From positions 1 through 29,563 of the forward strand of contig CADBXH010000037.1 in the NCBI GenBank assembly GCA_902798605.1: a stretch of DNA of 29,563 nt, in the 5' to 3' direction. The stretch comes from an uncultured Ruminococcus sp. Lineage in GTDB: Bacteria > Bacillota_A > Clostridia > Oscillospirales > Acutalibacteraceae. A program made the translations under genes and the position numbers. Positions 23,353-29,563 of this stretch are shown in pieces; the stretch's first letter is position 1, and every line of letters starts with the position of its first letter. The notes beneath the pieces are model-generated. The model was not told the origin of the DNA and did not search any database. It saw nothing but the letters and a program-made list of their open reading frames with translations.

Positions 23353-26117
23353 GACCGATAAAATTAGTGATGTCCGCATTCGGACCCTATGCATGCGTAA
23401 CAACGTTGGAGCTTGACAAGCTCGGCACAAAGGGGTTGTATCTGATCACAGGCGACACAGGCGCGGGTAAAACAACGATTTTTGACGCCATCACCTTTGC
23501 GCTCTACGGCGAGGCGAGCGGCGACAACCGTAACGCGGATATGTTCCGCTCCAAATATGCCGATCCCGATACCCCGACCGAGGTAGAGCTGACCTTTGAA
23601 TACAACGGCAAGGAATACTATGTCAAGCGCAATCCGGCCTATCTTCGTCCTAAAACACGAGGCGAGGGCTTCACCTCAAAAGCCGCCGACGCCGAGCTGC
23701 ATTATCCCGATGGCAGGGTAGTGTCAAAGTTGAGGGACGTCAACAATGCAATCGTGGAAATCATGGGCATCGACCGTAATCAGTTTACGCGCATCGCCAT
23801 GATCGCGCAGGGGGATTTTTTGAAGCTGCTGCTGGCTTCCACCGACGAGCGAAAAAAGATTTTCCAAAAGCTGTTCCATACGAAGAATTATTACTTCCTT
23901 CAAGAGAGCCTGAAAGCACAGTCCGGCAGTCTTGCCAAGGACTATGAAAAGGCGTCCGACAGCATCAGGCAGTACATCGGCGGCATTCTCTGCGAGGACG
24001 ATAACCCGCTTTCCGTCAGCGTTCGCAAAGCGATGAACGGCGAAATGACGACCGAGGACGTCACTGAGCTGCTTTACAAGCTGATTAAAGAGGACGCCGA
24101 TGCAAAGGAAAAATTAACCGCGGACATCGACAAAAAGGAACTGAAAATCAAGGAGCTGACCGCCCTGATCGCCAAGGCGGAGGAGCAGAAAAAAGCGGAG
24201 ACCTCGCTGAAAAACTCCGAAGAAAAGCTGGACGAGGTGACGGAAAAGCTCGGGGAGGCAAAAGCGGCAATGGAAGCCGCCAACGAGAAAAAGCCGCAGA
24301 TCACCGAGCTCGGCGAAAAGATATCAGCGCTCAAAAACGAGCTTCCGCTTTATGACGAGCTGGAAGCCAAAAAGAAAAACCTCGATGCGATAATCAAAAG
24401 TATCACAGACAGTACCGGTAAGCTCGCCGCCGAAAAGGAGAAGGCAGAAAAACTAAAAGCGGAAATCCAAGCCTTAAAAGAAGAGTTGCAGACGCTCGGC
24501 AAAGCGGAAGAAGAAAAGCTAAAAGCCGAGCACCAAAAGGAAGCGCTGGCAAAAGAGCAGACCGCTCTCAGCGAGCTTCAAACCCGGCTGTCGGGGCTGA
24601 AGAGTCTGGAAGTACAGCTTGCCGACAAGCAGGCGGATTATAAGCAAAAATCCGAAAGCGCCGAGGAAATGCGCAAAATATACGAAGCGAACAACAAGGC
24701 GTATCTGGACGAGCAGGCAGGCATTTTAGCCGAAACGCTGACAGACGGCGAGCCGTGCCCCGTATGCGGTTCTACGCACCATCCCTCACCTGCCGTAAAA
24801 TCCGCCGCCGCTCCGACCAAGGCAGCGCTCGACAAAAGCAAAAAGGCAGCCGAAGCCGCCGAAAAGGAAGCCGCAGCCGCAAGCGAGACAGCAAAAGCGA
24901 CGATCGCTGCCATTGCCGAAAAGAAGAGCTACATTCAGCAAAGCGCGGAGAAAATCATCACCGTAGATTCGTTTGATGAGATTTCCGTGGCTCTTACAGC
25001 AAAGAAGCAGGAGCTTGAATCCGCATTGGATGAGAATCGGCGCGTTATGCTGAAAGTGACCGCGCAGGTCAGCAGGAAGCAACAGCTCGACAATCTGATT
25101 CCGACAAAAGAGAAAGAAATCGACAGCGTTCAAACACATATCACCGAGATTGAAAAAACGCTCGCAGCGTTGAATTCTTCCAAAGAATCCGAGATAAAAC
25201 AAATTGAAGCGACAAAAGAAAAGCTGAGATTTGAAGATAAAGCTGCACTTGAAAAAGAAATCACAGCGCTGACTGCACAAAAAACAGCGCTGGAAACAGC
25301 AATAGAAAATGCCGTTAAGGATTATAATATCTGTGACAAGGAGGTTGCCGAGATCAAGTCGGCGATCGAGGAAACAAAGAAGCTTTTGCAGGATAAAGAC
25401 CAATGTGACATCGAGAGCGAAAAGCAACGCTTGTCTGAATTGGCAGAACAGAAAAACGCCATGGCGAAGAAGCTGCAAAGCATTGTTGTACGTCTTGCGA
25501 CAAATACCCCGATACAAAAACGCATACAGGAAAAATCTGAGGAAGTTTCCAACATCGAAAAGCAGTGGACGATGTTCAAAGCGCTGTCTAACACTGCCAA
25601 CGGCAGTATCAGCGGCAAGGCAAAGATAATGCTTGAAACATATATTCAGATGACCTATTTTGACCGCATTATCGCGCGCGCCAACACCCGTCTAATAATC
25701 ATGACGGACGCTCAGTATGAGCTCAAACGCCGCGTAGAATCCGACAACAAACGCAGCCAGAGCGGACTCGACCTCGACGTCATCGACCATCACAACGGCA
25801 GCGAACGCAGCGTCAAAACCCTCTCGGGCGGCGAATCGTTTAAGGCATCGCTGGCGCTGGCGCTCGGCTTATCAGACGAGATACAAAGCTCCGCCGGCGG
25901 AATCAGATTGGACACCATGTTTGTAGACGAGGGCTTCGGCTCTCTCGACGAGGAATCATTACAACAGGCAATCCGTGCCTTGACAGGCTTGACCGAGGGT
26001 AACCGTCTGGTGGCGATCATCTCCCACGTAGGTGAACTGAAAGACCGAATCGAGAACCAGATCATCGTCAAAAAGGACAGATTGGGCGGCAGCAAAGCGG
26101 AAATCAGTATTTCATAA
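23349..26117 (+). CDS. sbcC: Exonuclease subunit SbcC
   Basis: 922 residues from the ATG at 23349, which overlaps the sbcD stop; an in-frame upstream ATG would extend into sbcD. Features in order: Walker A GDTGAGKTT (~36-44), long coiled coils (~190-460 and ~490-760) flanking a zinc hook CPVC at about residue 469, ABC signature LSGGESFKASLALALG (~825) and Walker B DTMFVDEGFGSLDEES (~855). It is the SMC-like ATPase that gates the SbcD nuclease. Length is typical for Firmicutes SbcC. Confidence 0.96.
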   Translation: MRPIKLVMSAFGPYACVTTLELDKLGTKGLYLITGDTGAGKTTIFDAITFALYGEASGDNRNADMFRSKYADPDTPTEVELTFEYNGKEYYVKRNPAYLRPKTRGEGFTSKAADAELHYPDGRVVSKLRDVNNAIVEIMGIDRNQFTRIAMIAQGDFLKLLLASTDERKKIFQKLFHTKNYYFLQESLKAQSGSLAKDYEKASDSIRQYIGGILCEDDNPLSVSVRKAMNGEMTTEDVTELLYKLIKEDADAKEKLTADIDKKELKIKELTALIAKAEEQKKAETSLKNSEEKLDEVTEKLGEAKAAMEAANEKKPQITELGEKISALKNELPLYDELEAKKKNLDAIIKSITDSTGKLAAEKEKAEKLKAEIQALKEELQTLGKAEEEKLKAEHQKEALAKEQTALSELQTRLSGLKSLEVQLADKQADYKQKSESAEEMRKIYEANNKAYLDEQAGILAETLTDGEPCPVCGSTHHPSPAVKSAAAPTKAALDKSKKAAEAAEKEAAAASETAKATIAAIAEKKSYIQQSAEKIITVDSFDEISVALTAKKQELESALDENRRVMLKVTAQVSRKQQLDNLIPTKEKEIDSVQTHITEIEKTLAALNSSKESEIKQIEATKEKLRFEDKAALEKEITALTAQKTALETAIENAVKDYNICDKEVAEIKSAIEETKKLLQDKDQCDIESEKQRLSELAEQKNAMAKKLQSIVVRLATNTPIQKRIQEKSEEVSNIEKQWTMFKALSNTANGSISGKAKIMLETYIQMTYFDRIIARANTRLIIMTDAQYELKRRVESDNKRSQSGLDLDVIDHHNGSERSVKTLSGGESFKASLALALGLSDEIQSSAGGIRLDTMFVDEGFGSLDEESLQQAIRALTGLTEGNRLVAIISHVGELKDRIENQIIVKKDRLGGSKAEISIS

Positions 26118-26139
26118 ATTCGGAACGGAGGAAGCAAAA

Positions 26140-26289
26140 ATGACCTGTCCGAGATGCGGAACAGAAACAAACGACTGGCCTTGCCCGAACTGCGGCTTTC
26201 CCGTGATTCGGAGATATGCAATTAAAGACGAAAAAAAGAGAGCAGCCGTTTGCAAAAGCAGCCCTGCTAAGAAAAGAAAACCAATATAA
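26140..26289 (+). CDS. Tiny zinc-ribbon protein, 49 residues
   Basis: MTCPRCGTETNDWPCPNCGF contains two CxxC knuckles (Cys 3, 6 and 15, 18), followed by a basic tail with many Lys/Arg. CGGAGGAAG lies just upstream of the ATG, and the gene begins 22 nt after the sbcC stop, so it is likely the fourth gene of that operon. Small ribbon plus basic tail suggests nucleic-acid binding; the role with SbcCD is inference. Confidence 0.7.
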   Translation: MTCPRCGTETNDWPCPNCGFPVIRRYAIKDEKKRAAVCKSSPAKKRKPI

Positions 26290-26297
26290 AACAACTC

Positions 26298-26330
26298 ACC
26301 CGCCTGAAACCTTGCTGGTAACAGGCGGGT
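26298..26330. terminator. Family-2 hairpin, copy 3
   Basis: ACCCGCCTG (26298-26306) with CAGGCGGGT (26322-26330), plus inner ACC/GGT, then AGTTTTA. It separates the plus-strand sbcDC operon from convergent small genes. Confidence 0.8.
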
Positions 26331-26347
26331 AGTTTTATGCATTTATT

Positions 26348-26533
26348 CTATTTCTTTAGACTGTTTACATATGCAATTATTTTTTTGCTGCTGAATTGTT
26401 CTGCGCATTTCAGGAATAATTCAATATCTTCTTCTGAAAGCTCCTTGTCGCCAATAAGCGTTTTGAGTTTGTCCGGATCATCCAACATAATATAGATACC
26501 GGCATCATCGTAAAAATCATCGCTAAAGCTCAT
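26348..26533 (-). CDS. Small hypothetical protein, 61 residues
   Basis: Acidic, helical (MSFSDDFYDDAGIYIMLDD...). GGGGAG lies upstream of the ATG at 26533. It follows the 26588 gene by 54 nt on the same strand, probably one transcript. Family not recognised. Confidence 0.6.
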   Translation of the reverse strand: MSFSDDFYDDAGIYIMLDDPDKLKTLIGDKELSEEDIELFLKCAEQFSSKKIIAYVNSLKK

Positions 26534-26587
26534 TGTTATTCTCCCCTTCGTATTTGGATTATGATTAGTTTTAATGTTAGTTTTCCC

Positions 26588-26878
26588 TTATACTTCCATC
26601 AAAAATGCAATCGTTTCTCGGTCAAACTCGAAGTTTTCGCTTAAAATATAATACATGGTTTCATAGTCACCGCCACCCGGTCCGTTGACAACGATGTAAA
26701 CCAGATATTGCATCAAATTATTGAGACCGTTCTGATCAAGTTTATCTAAATTAGAATCTTCCAATTCACCAATATCAAATTCATTCTCTTCAATTGCTTG
26801 CTCAATTGAATTTTGATTGCAGGTTTGATTGACATACTCCCAGAATTTCTTAATCGTTTCCTTTTTGATTTCAACCAT
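26588..26878 (-). CDS. Small acidic hypothetical protein, 96 residues (paralog of the 19755 protein)
   Basis: The start at 26878 (MVEIKKETIKKFWEYV) has AGGAGGAAC upstream; an in-frame start further upstream would cross the promoter. It is related along its length to the 90-residue protein at 19755. A GGGDYE loop is the main difference. The TTGACT/TA-rich region at 26925-26947 lies upstream. Confidence 0.75.
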   Translation of the reverse strand: MVEIKKETIKKFWEYVNQTCNQNSIEQAIEENEFDIGELEDSNLDKLDQNGLNNLMQYLVYIVVNGPGGGDYETMYYILSENFEFDRETIAFLMEV

Positions 26879-26924
26879 AATTGTTCCTCCTGAGTAAAAC
26901 TGAAATTTGCAATTACCACTATCA

Positions 26925-26947
26925 ATTATATATATATTAAAAGTCAA
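26925..26947 (-). promoter_or_regulatory. Module promoter with contracted TA spacer
   Basis: On the minus strand TTGACT (26942-26947) is followed by TATAAT (26925-26930) only 11 nt away, far from the 15-17 nt of the other copies. It is likely weak or off in this form. No module hairpin accompanies it. Confidence 0.5.
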
Positions 26948-26994
26948 GAGTTTTTTAGTTGTTTTGTTGTGTAAATATAAGAAACACACTCTTC

Positions 26995-27012
26995 CACCGA
27001 GGTGACGTTACC
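26995..27012. other. Right attachment arm (attR side) of the island
   Basis: CACCGAGGTGACGTTACC is the exact reverse complement of 12259-12276. It is followed by ATTAGGTTCTTG, where TTAGGT matches the anticodon loop. Joined to the left arm it gives 18 bp, ATTA, 18 bp: a perfect palindrome. Confidence 0.75.
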
Positions 27013-27013
27013 A

Positions 27014-27064
27014 TTAGGTTCTTGTGCCAATGGTGTGCAGGTTCAAGTCCTGTCGCCCGCACCA
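27014..27064 (+). pseudogene. 3' half of the split tRNA-Leu(UAG) gene
   Basis: TTAGGT (loop), TCTTG (3' anticodon stem), variable arm (TGCCAATGGTG), T arm GCAGG TTCAAGT CCTGT, acceptor CGCCCGC and ACCA. The acceptor pairs with GCGGGCG at 11507-11513 and the stem with CAAGA at 11649-11653. It is separated from its 5' half by the ~15.5-kb island. Confidence 0.85.
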
Positions 27065-27100
27065 AATTTTAAGGGTACCCAAAGGGTGCCCTTAAAATTT
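27064..27100 (+). terminator. Original terminator of the split tRNA-Leu
   Basis: AAATTTTAAGGGTACCC (27064-27080) and GGGTGCCCTTAAAATTT (27084-27100), 17 bp with one mismatch, 3-nt loop, directly after the encoded CCA. Confidence 0.85.
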
Positions 27101-27120
27101 TGCGAAAAAGGCAACATATG

Positions 27121-27149
27121 TTACCTGCACCAAAGGGAAAAGCAGGTAA
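27121..27149. repeat. 8-bp inverted repeat
   Basis: TTACCTGC (27121-27128) and GCAGGTAA (27142-27149). The sequence TATGTTACCTGCA that includes the left arm recurs at 28552-28564. Confidence 0.5.
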
Positions 27150-27169
27150 AAGGACTTGAAGGCGAGCAA

Positions 27170-27299
27170 TCAGAAAACCATCGATGAAATCGTCACGCTC
27201 GCAAAGAGCAATCAACTCTGTCTGCTTTTCAAATATTTTCTCAACCTCGGTGCTTTGTTCAATATCATATGGGTGTATATTTCCGAAGTATAGTGTCAA
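27170..27299 (-). pseudogene. Possible DUF6809-like fragment
   Basis: Reading from a TTG at 27299 gives TLYFGNIHPYDIEQSTEVEK, resembling the LYYGN-x-x-P start of DUF6809 proteins, with a helical continuation. No ATG or ribosome site is present and the frame then runs into tRNA-terminator sequence. Low confidence; the end is approximate. Confidence 0.3.
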
Positions 27300-27332
27300 T
27301 TGTTGTTTCTTAAAAAATATACACGTTTTCTG

Positions 27333-27360
27333 TTGAAATTATCATAAATTTTGTTATAAT
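27333..27360 (+). promoter_or_regulatory. Promoter before the small membrane gene
   Basis: TTGAAA (27333-27338) and TATAAT (27355-27360), 16-nt spacer. Confidence 0.6.
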
Positions 27361-27418
27361 TAAAAATAGCGGGTTGGATAAGGCTCTTTAAGAAAAAAAC
27401 AATTGCGAAGAGGTAAAA

Positions 27419-27640
27419 AGGGCAGAACACAAGTCCTTGTTTAACGCGGTATATGAGGACATTTTTGAAAAATCAAAAGCCTTGAATCATATATTAAAGA
27501 ATACAATAGAGCAGGATCAGGATTATCCCGGACAGATATGGAAAAAGAAGGTCCCGCTGATAGTTACAAATGCAATAGCGCTTTTATTAGTGCTTTCAGG
27601 CATTGAATTTCTTGTTTTTAAAATAATAAATATAAAATAA
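27419..27640 (+). CDS. Small single-span membrane protein, start codon apparently lost
   Basis: A GAGG site (27410-27413) is followed after 5 nt by AGG (27419-27421) where an ATG would be expected. In that frame the product reads RAEHKSLFNAVYEDIFEKSK and continues through a basic stretch and one membrane segment (VPLIVTNAIALLLVLSGIEFLVF) to 27640. The first usable start is a TTG at 27437 with no site of its own. It is either a point-mutated start or an error in the sequence. The DUF4428 gene follows 14 nt later. Confidence 0.5.
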   Translation, partial: RAEHKSLFNAVYEDIFEKSKALNHILKNTIEQDQDYPGQIWKKKVPLIVTNAIALLLVLSGIEFLVFKIINIK

Positions 27641-27654
27641 GGAGTGAAAACATT

Positions 27655-28539
27655 ATGGCAAAAACATGTGCTATTTGTGGAGCGAAAATCGGTTTTCTCG
27701 GCGGAGAGAAACTTCAAGGAGACGGTTCCAGAATCTGCGATAACTGTTTGTCTATCGTTCCGAAACCTTTTAAGTATTCGTTTTTAATCCACAGCACGAA
27801 AGACGATTATGAAGCGATGAAGCAGTTTGTAGAGGCACAGGCGTATTACGCAAAGCAATTTGCGGAATTTGAAGCGGTTACCTCCGAACAGGGATTTAAA
27901 CGCAAAAGTTATTCATACGCGGGAGTATCCGTAGATTATATCCACGGCATCATCCGTTTACAGGACGGTATCAGCTCATGCATTTATCTGTCGTTTGAAC
28001 AAGTCTTGGACTACGGTTTCAATTTTGAGCCTGAGGAGCTGAAAGAGGGTCTGTTATCGACAAAAGTTAAAGGAAAGTGCAACGGTTATATCGTATACGC
28101 AAACCCCTTCATTGTTCTGAATCTTTTCAGCAAGTCGGAAAAAGCAAAAGCGAAAAAGAGGAAAGGATTGTTCCACGACACTGTTTTGTGGGAGTTTCCG
28201 GAGAATATGTCGTACATATACAGTACCTTCGTGGTATGCGCCAATACTTTTTCGCTTTATATCAACGATGATATAGATTACAACAGAAAATTAGAGGAAG
28301 CGCTTGTCCTGTTTAAGATAAGAAATAGAAAGAAAATAGATATGGAAAAAGTCGATGAAATGGCTATAAAGCTCAAATTAAATGAGCTTAACAACGGAAA
28401 CAGAGAGATGTATCGCAGGATATGTGAAGCGTACCGTATCTTAACTAAAAATATAGACGGTATCGTAGAGTCGAGATTCAATATGAATGTAGGGGATTTC
28501 GATAAGATTGACGCAGTAATGGATCAGATAGGATCGTAA
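27655..28539 (+). CDS. DUF4428 zinc-ribbon protein
   Basis: 294 residues. The N-terminal ribbon has CAICG (Cys 5, 8) and ICDNC (~Cys 28, 31), with the K-I-G-F-L-G-G-E pattern of DUF4428. The long central region is mixed alpha/beta without known motifs. The C-terminal ~70 residues are helical (NREMYRRICEAYRILTKN). GGAGTG lies upstream of the ATG. Function unknown; DUF4428 ribbons are often attached to varied sensor or binding domains. A terminator follows at 28570. Confidence 0.75.
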   Translation: MAKTCAICGAKIGFLGGEKLQGDGSRICDNCLSIVPKPFKYSFLIHSTKDDYEAMKQFVEAQAYYAKQFAEFEAVTSEQGFKRKSYSYAGVSVDYIHGIIRLQDGISSCIYLSFEQVLDYGFNFEPEELKEGLLSTKVKGKCNGYIVYANPFIVLNLFSKSEKAKAKKRKGLFHDTVLWEFPENMSYIYSTFVVCANTFSLYINDDIDYNRKLEEALVLFKIRNRKKIDMEKVDEMAIKLKLNELNNGNREMYRRICEAYRILTKNIDGIVESRFNMNVGDFDKIDAVMDQIGS

Positions 28540-28569
28540 AACGAATAAGCGTATGTTACCTGCAAAAAC

Positions 28570-28600
28570 AAAACAGCCCGGTTTTATCGGGCTGTTTTTA
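28570..28600 (+). terminator. Intrinsic terminator after the DUF4428 gene
   Basis: AAACAGCCCG (28571-28580) pairs with CGGGCTGTTT (28588-28597), then TTA. Confidence 0.85.
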
Positions 28601-28680
28601 TATTTGAGCGAAAAAGCTATTTCGTAAATCATTTAAGAAAGATAAATCGCGGTTGCCAATATGATTGATTCGTGCTAAAA

Positions 28681-28739
28681 TATAATCATAAATCACGAAG
28701 GATAGTGTTATGAGCAACGGATTCGGTTTTTTCATGTAG
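28681..28739 (+). promoter_or_regulatory. -10 box and possible 9-residue leader before the McrB-like gene
   Basis: TATAAT (28681-28686) has no well-spaced -35. An ATG at 28710, preceded by AAGGA, encodes MSNGFGFFM and a stop at 28739. It may be chance; no other coding sequence is visible between 28600 and 28790. Confidence 0.3.
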
Positions 28740-28790
28740 ATAAAGAGATTGGAAAACGATAACCAATAACGCTGTAAAGGAGCAAATACT

Positions 28791-29563
28791 ATGAGCAAGA
28801 ATCAATTTGACTGGATACCTTTTTATGAAGAGTTTGCGGACAAGCTGCTTGCGTACAAAGACAATCGGCAGGAACTGATTGAAAAAATAAAGCAGGTTTA
28901 TGAGAATACCGGAATTAAACTGCCGACTATTGATAGAGATAAAGAAGGAAATAATATCCTTGTTGATATTGATCCATTTACAGTATTTGGATTATTTAAT
29001 AAACAACTTACTGAAAAGAACAGAATAAAACTTATTTCTGAATTCAAGGGGTTGTTTGATATAAAAGCGGCTGTTCCTATGGCTTTTGACGGAATACCCG
29101 TGTTAAGTCCACTAAAATCTACTTTTTTCTATTTTATGGATAACAGAGGGGAATCGGATATACAAAACCTCTGGTCAATTTTTGAATTAGCACTTATTTT
29201 ATCAAAAAATGATACAAAAGAAAACAGAGAAAAACTCATTTCCGTTTTTAATACAGTTAGAGATCAAAAAGGTGTAAAATGGAATTTATCAATGGGCTTA
29301 TACTGGATTCGCCCTAATAGATTTATTAATTTGGATTCACGCAACAGGTGGTTTATAAAGAATAACGATAGCTTACCTGAGTCAATTACAACAACAGTAA
29401 AAAATCTGCGTGATACTCCGAAGGCAGAAGTATATTTAAAACTTTGCGATGATTGCATTGCTTATATTCAATCTGACAAATGTTCCTATAAATCATTAGC
29501 AGATTTTTCTTGTAGTGCGTGGAGTGTATCCAAGCAAGATGCTGAATATGAGAAGCTTTCTGA
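28791..29563 (+). CDS. McrB-like restriction protein, N-terminal part (cut by window edge)
   Basis: 257 residues are visible and open at the right edge. AAAGGAG lies 8 nt before the ATG. The start MSKNQFDWIPFYEEFADKLL, IDPFTVFGLFNK, AVPMAFDGIPVLSPLKSTFF and WNLSMGLYWIRPNRFINLDS are typical of the N-terminal recognition region of McrB-type AAA GTPase proteins in Clostridia. The GTPase domain itself would lie beyond 29563 and is not seen. McrBC-type systems cut modified DNA. Identification rests on the N-terminal pattern from memory of the family. Confidence 0.65.
   Translation, partial: MSKNQFDWIPFYEEFADKLLAYKDNRQELIEKIKQVYENTGIKLPTIDRDKEGNNILVDIDPFTVFGLFNKQLTEKNRIKLISEFKGLFDIKAAVPMAFDGIPVLSPLKSTFFYFMDNRGESDIQNLWSIFELALILSKNDTKENREKLISVFNTVRDQKGVKWNLSMGLYWIRPNRFINLDSRNRWFIKNNDSLPESITTTVKNLRDTPKAEVYLKLCDDCIAYIQSDKCSYKSLADFSCSAWSVSKQDAEYEKLS

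Noticed and set aside
24786..25517. 243-residue minus-strand frame inside sbcC
   Set aside because: Shadow of the coiled-coil coding region; sbcC is continuous with all its motifs.
12259..27012. Transposon terminal inverted repeats
   Set aside because: The arms include the tRNA loop bases, the flanks share the TTAGGT core, and no transposase or simple target duplication is seen; att arms fit better.
1..29563. CRISPR array
   Set aside because: The repeats seen are either a two-copy long unit or hairpins next to genes; no regularly spaced short repeats with unique spacers, and no cas genes.

Overview
The window looks like a chromosomal segment of a moderate-GC gut-type Clostridia, most likely in the Ruminococcus/Oscillospiraceae neighbourhood. 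The reasons are strong AGGAGG ribosome binding sites, Firmicutes-type families (YqeG, VanW, a GDPD with a membrane domain, DUF4428), a degraded dockerin-like EF-hand reading frame, and sigma-A style TTGACA/TATAAT promoters. All calls were made by eye from the sequence and the translated frames; no database search was run.

Left part (1-11335) is ordinary chromosome with scattered debris. It holds a 179-bp tandem repeat, a 5'-truncated acetolactate decarboxylase (budA) remnant overlapping a dockerin-like frame, and a four-gene operon (membrane GDPD, coiled-coil membrane protein, membrane-anchored SpoIIE/PP2C phosphatase, intact budA). After a HicB antitoxin remnant comes a five-gene operon (LtrA-like, MscS-like, YqeG-like HAD phosphatase, VanW-like, SPL-type radical SAM) and a convergent TIM-barrel gene.

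Central part (11459-27100) is the notable region. A consensus promoter and the 5' half of a tRNA-Leu(UAG) gene lie at 11459-11656; the matching 3' half with its terminator lies at 27014-27100, so about 15.5 kb separates the two halves. Inside is a second 5' half-tRNA-Leu (12223-12261) ending exactly in the anticodon loop. It is followed by an 18-bp arm whose perfect inverted copy sits next to the 3' half-tRNA at 26995-27012. Joining the two ends would give a 40-bp perfect palindrome with ATTA at its centre and the anticodon-loop sequence TTAGGT as crossover. This is what an attP for anticodon-loop integration by a site-specific recombinase would look like. The island carries an intact tRNA-Leu(UAG) just inside its left end, which would replace the gene it destroys. 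It encodes no recognisable recombinase or transposase.

The island's cargo includes a set of small, very acidic proteins of unknown function. Several are headed by the same regulatory module: a CCCGAGGTGC/GCACCTCGGG hairpin terminator, then TTGACT, then a TA-repeat spacer and TATAAT. Two sets are paralogous (17598 with 20190; 19755 with 26588). Between them lie a broken DUF1351 + 3'-5' exonuclease locus, a DUF4760-like membrane protein, a DUF4143 ATPase, and an operon of WYL regulator, SbcD, SbcC and a tiny zinc ribbon preceded by a possible 16-codon leader peptide. The overall look is a defence/accessory island with cassette-like architecture.

Right part (27064-29563) holds the original tRNA terminator, a DUF6809-like fragment, a small membrane protein gene that appears to have lost its ATG, a DUF4428 zinc-ribbon protein, and the start of an McrB-like protein cut by the window edge.
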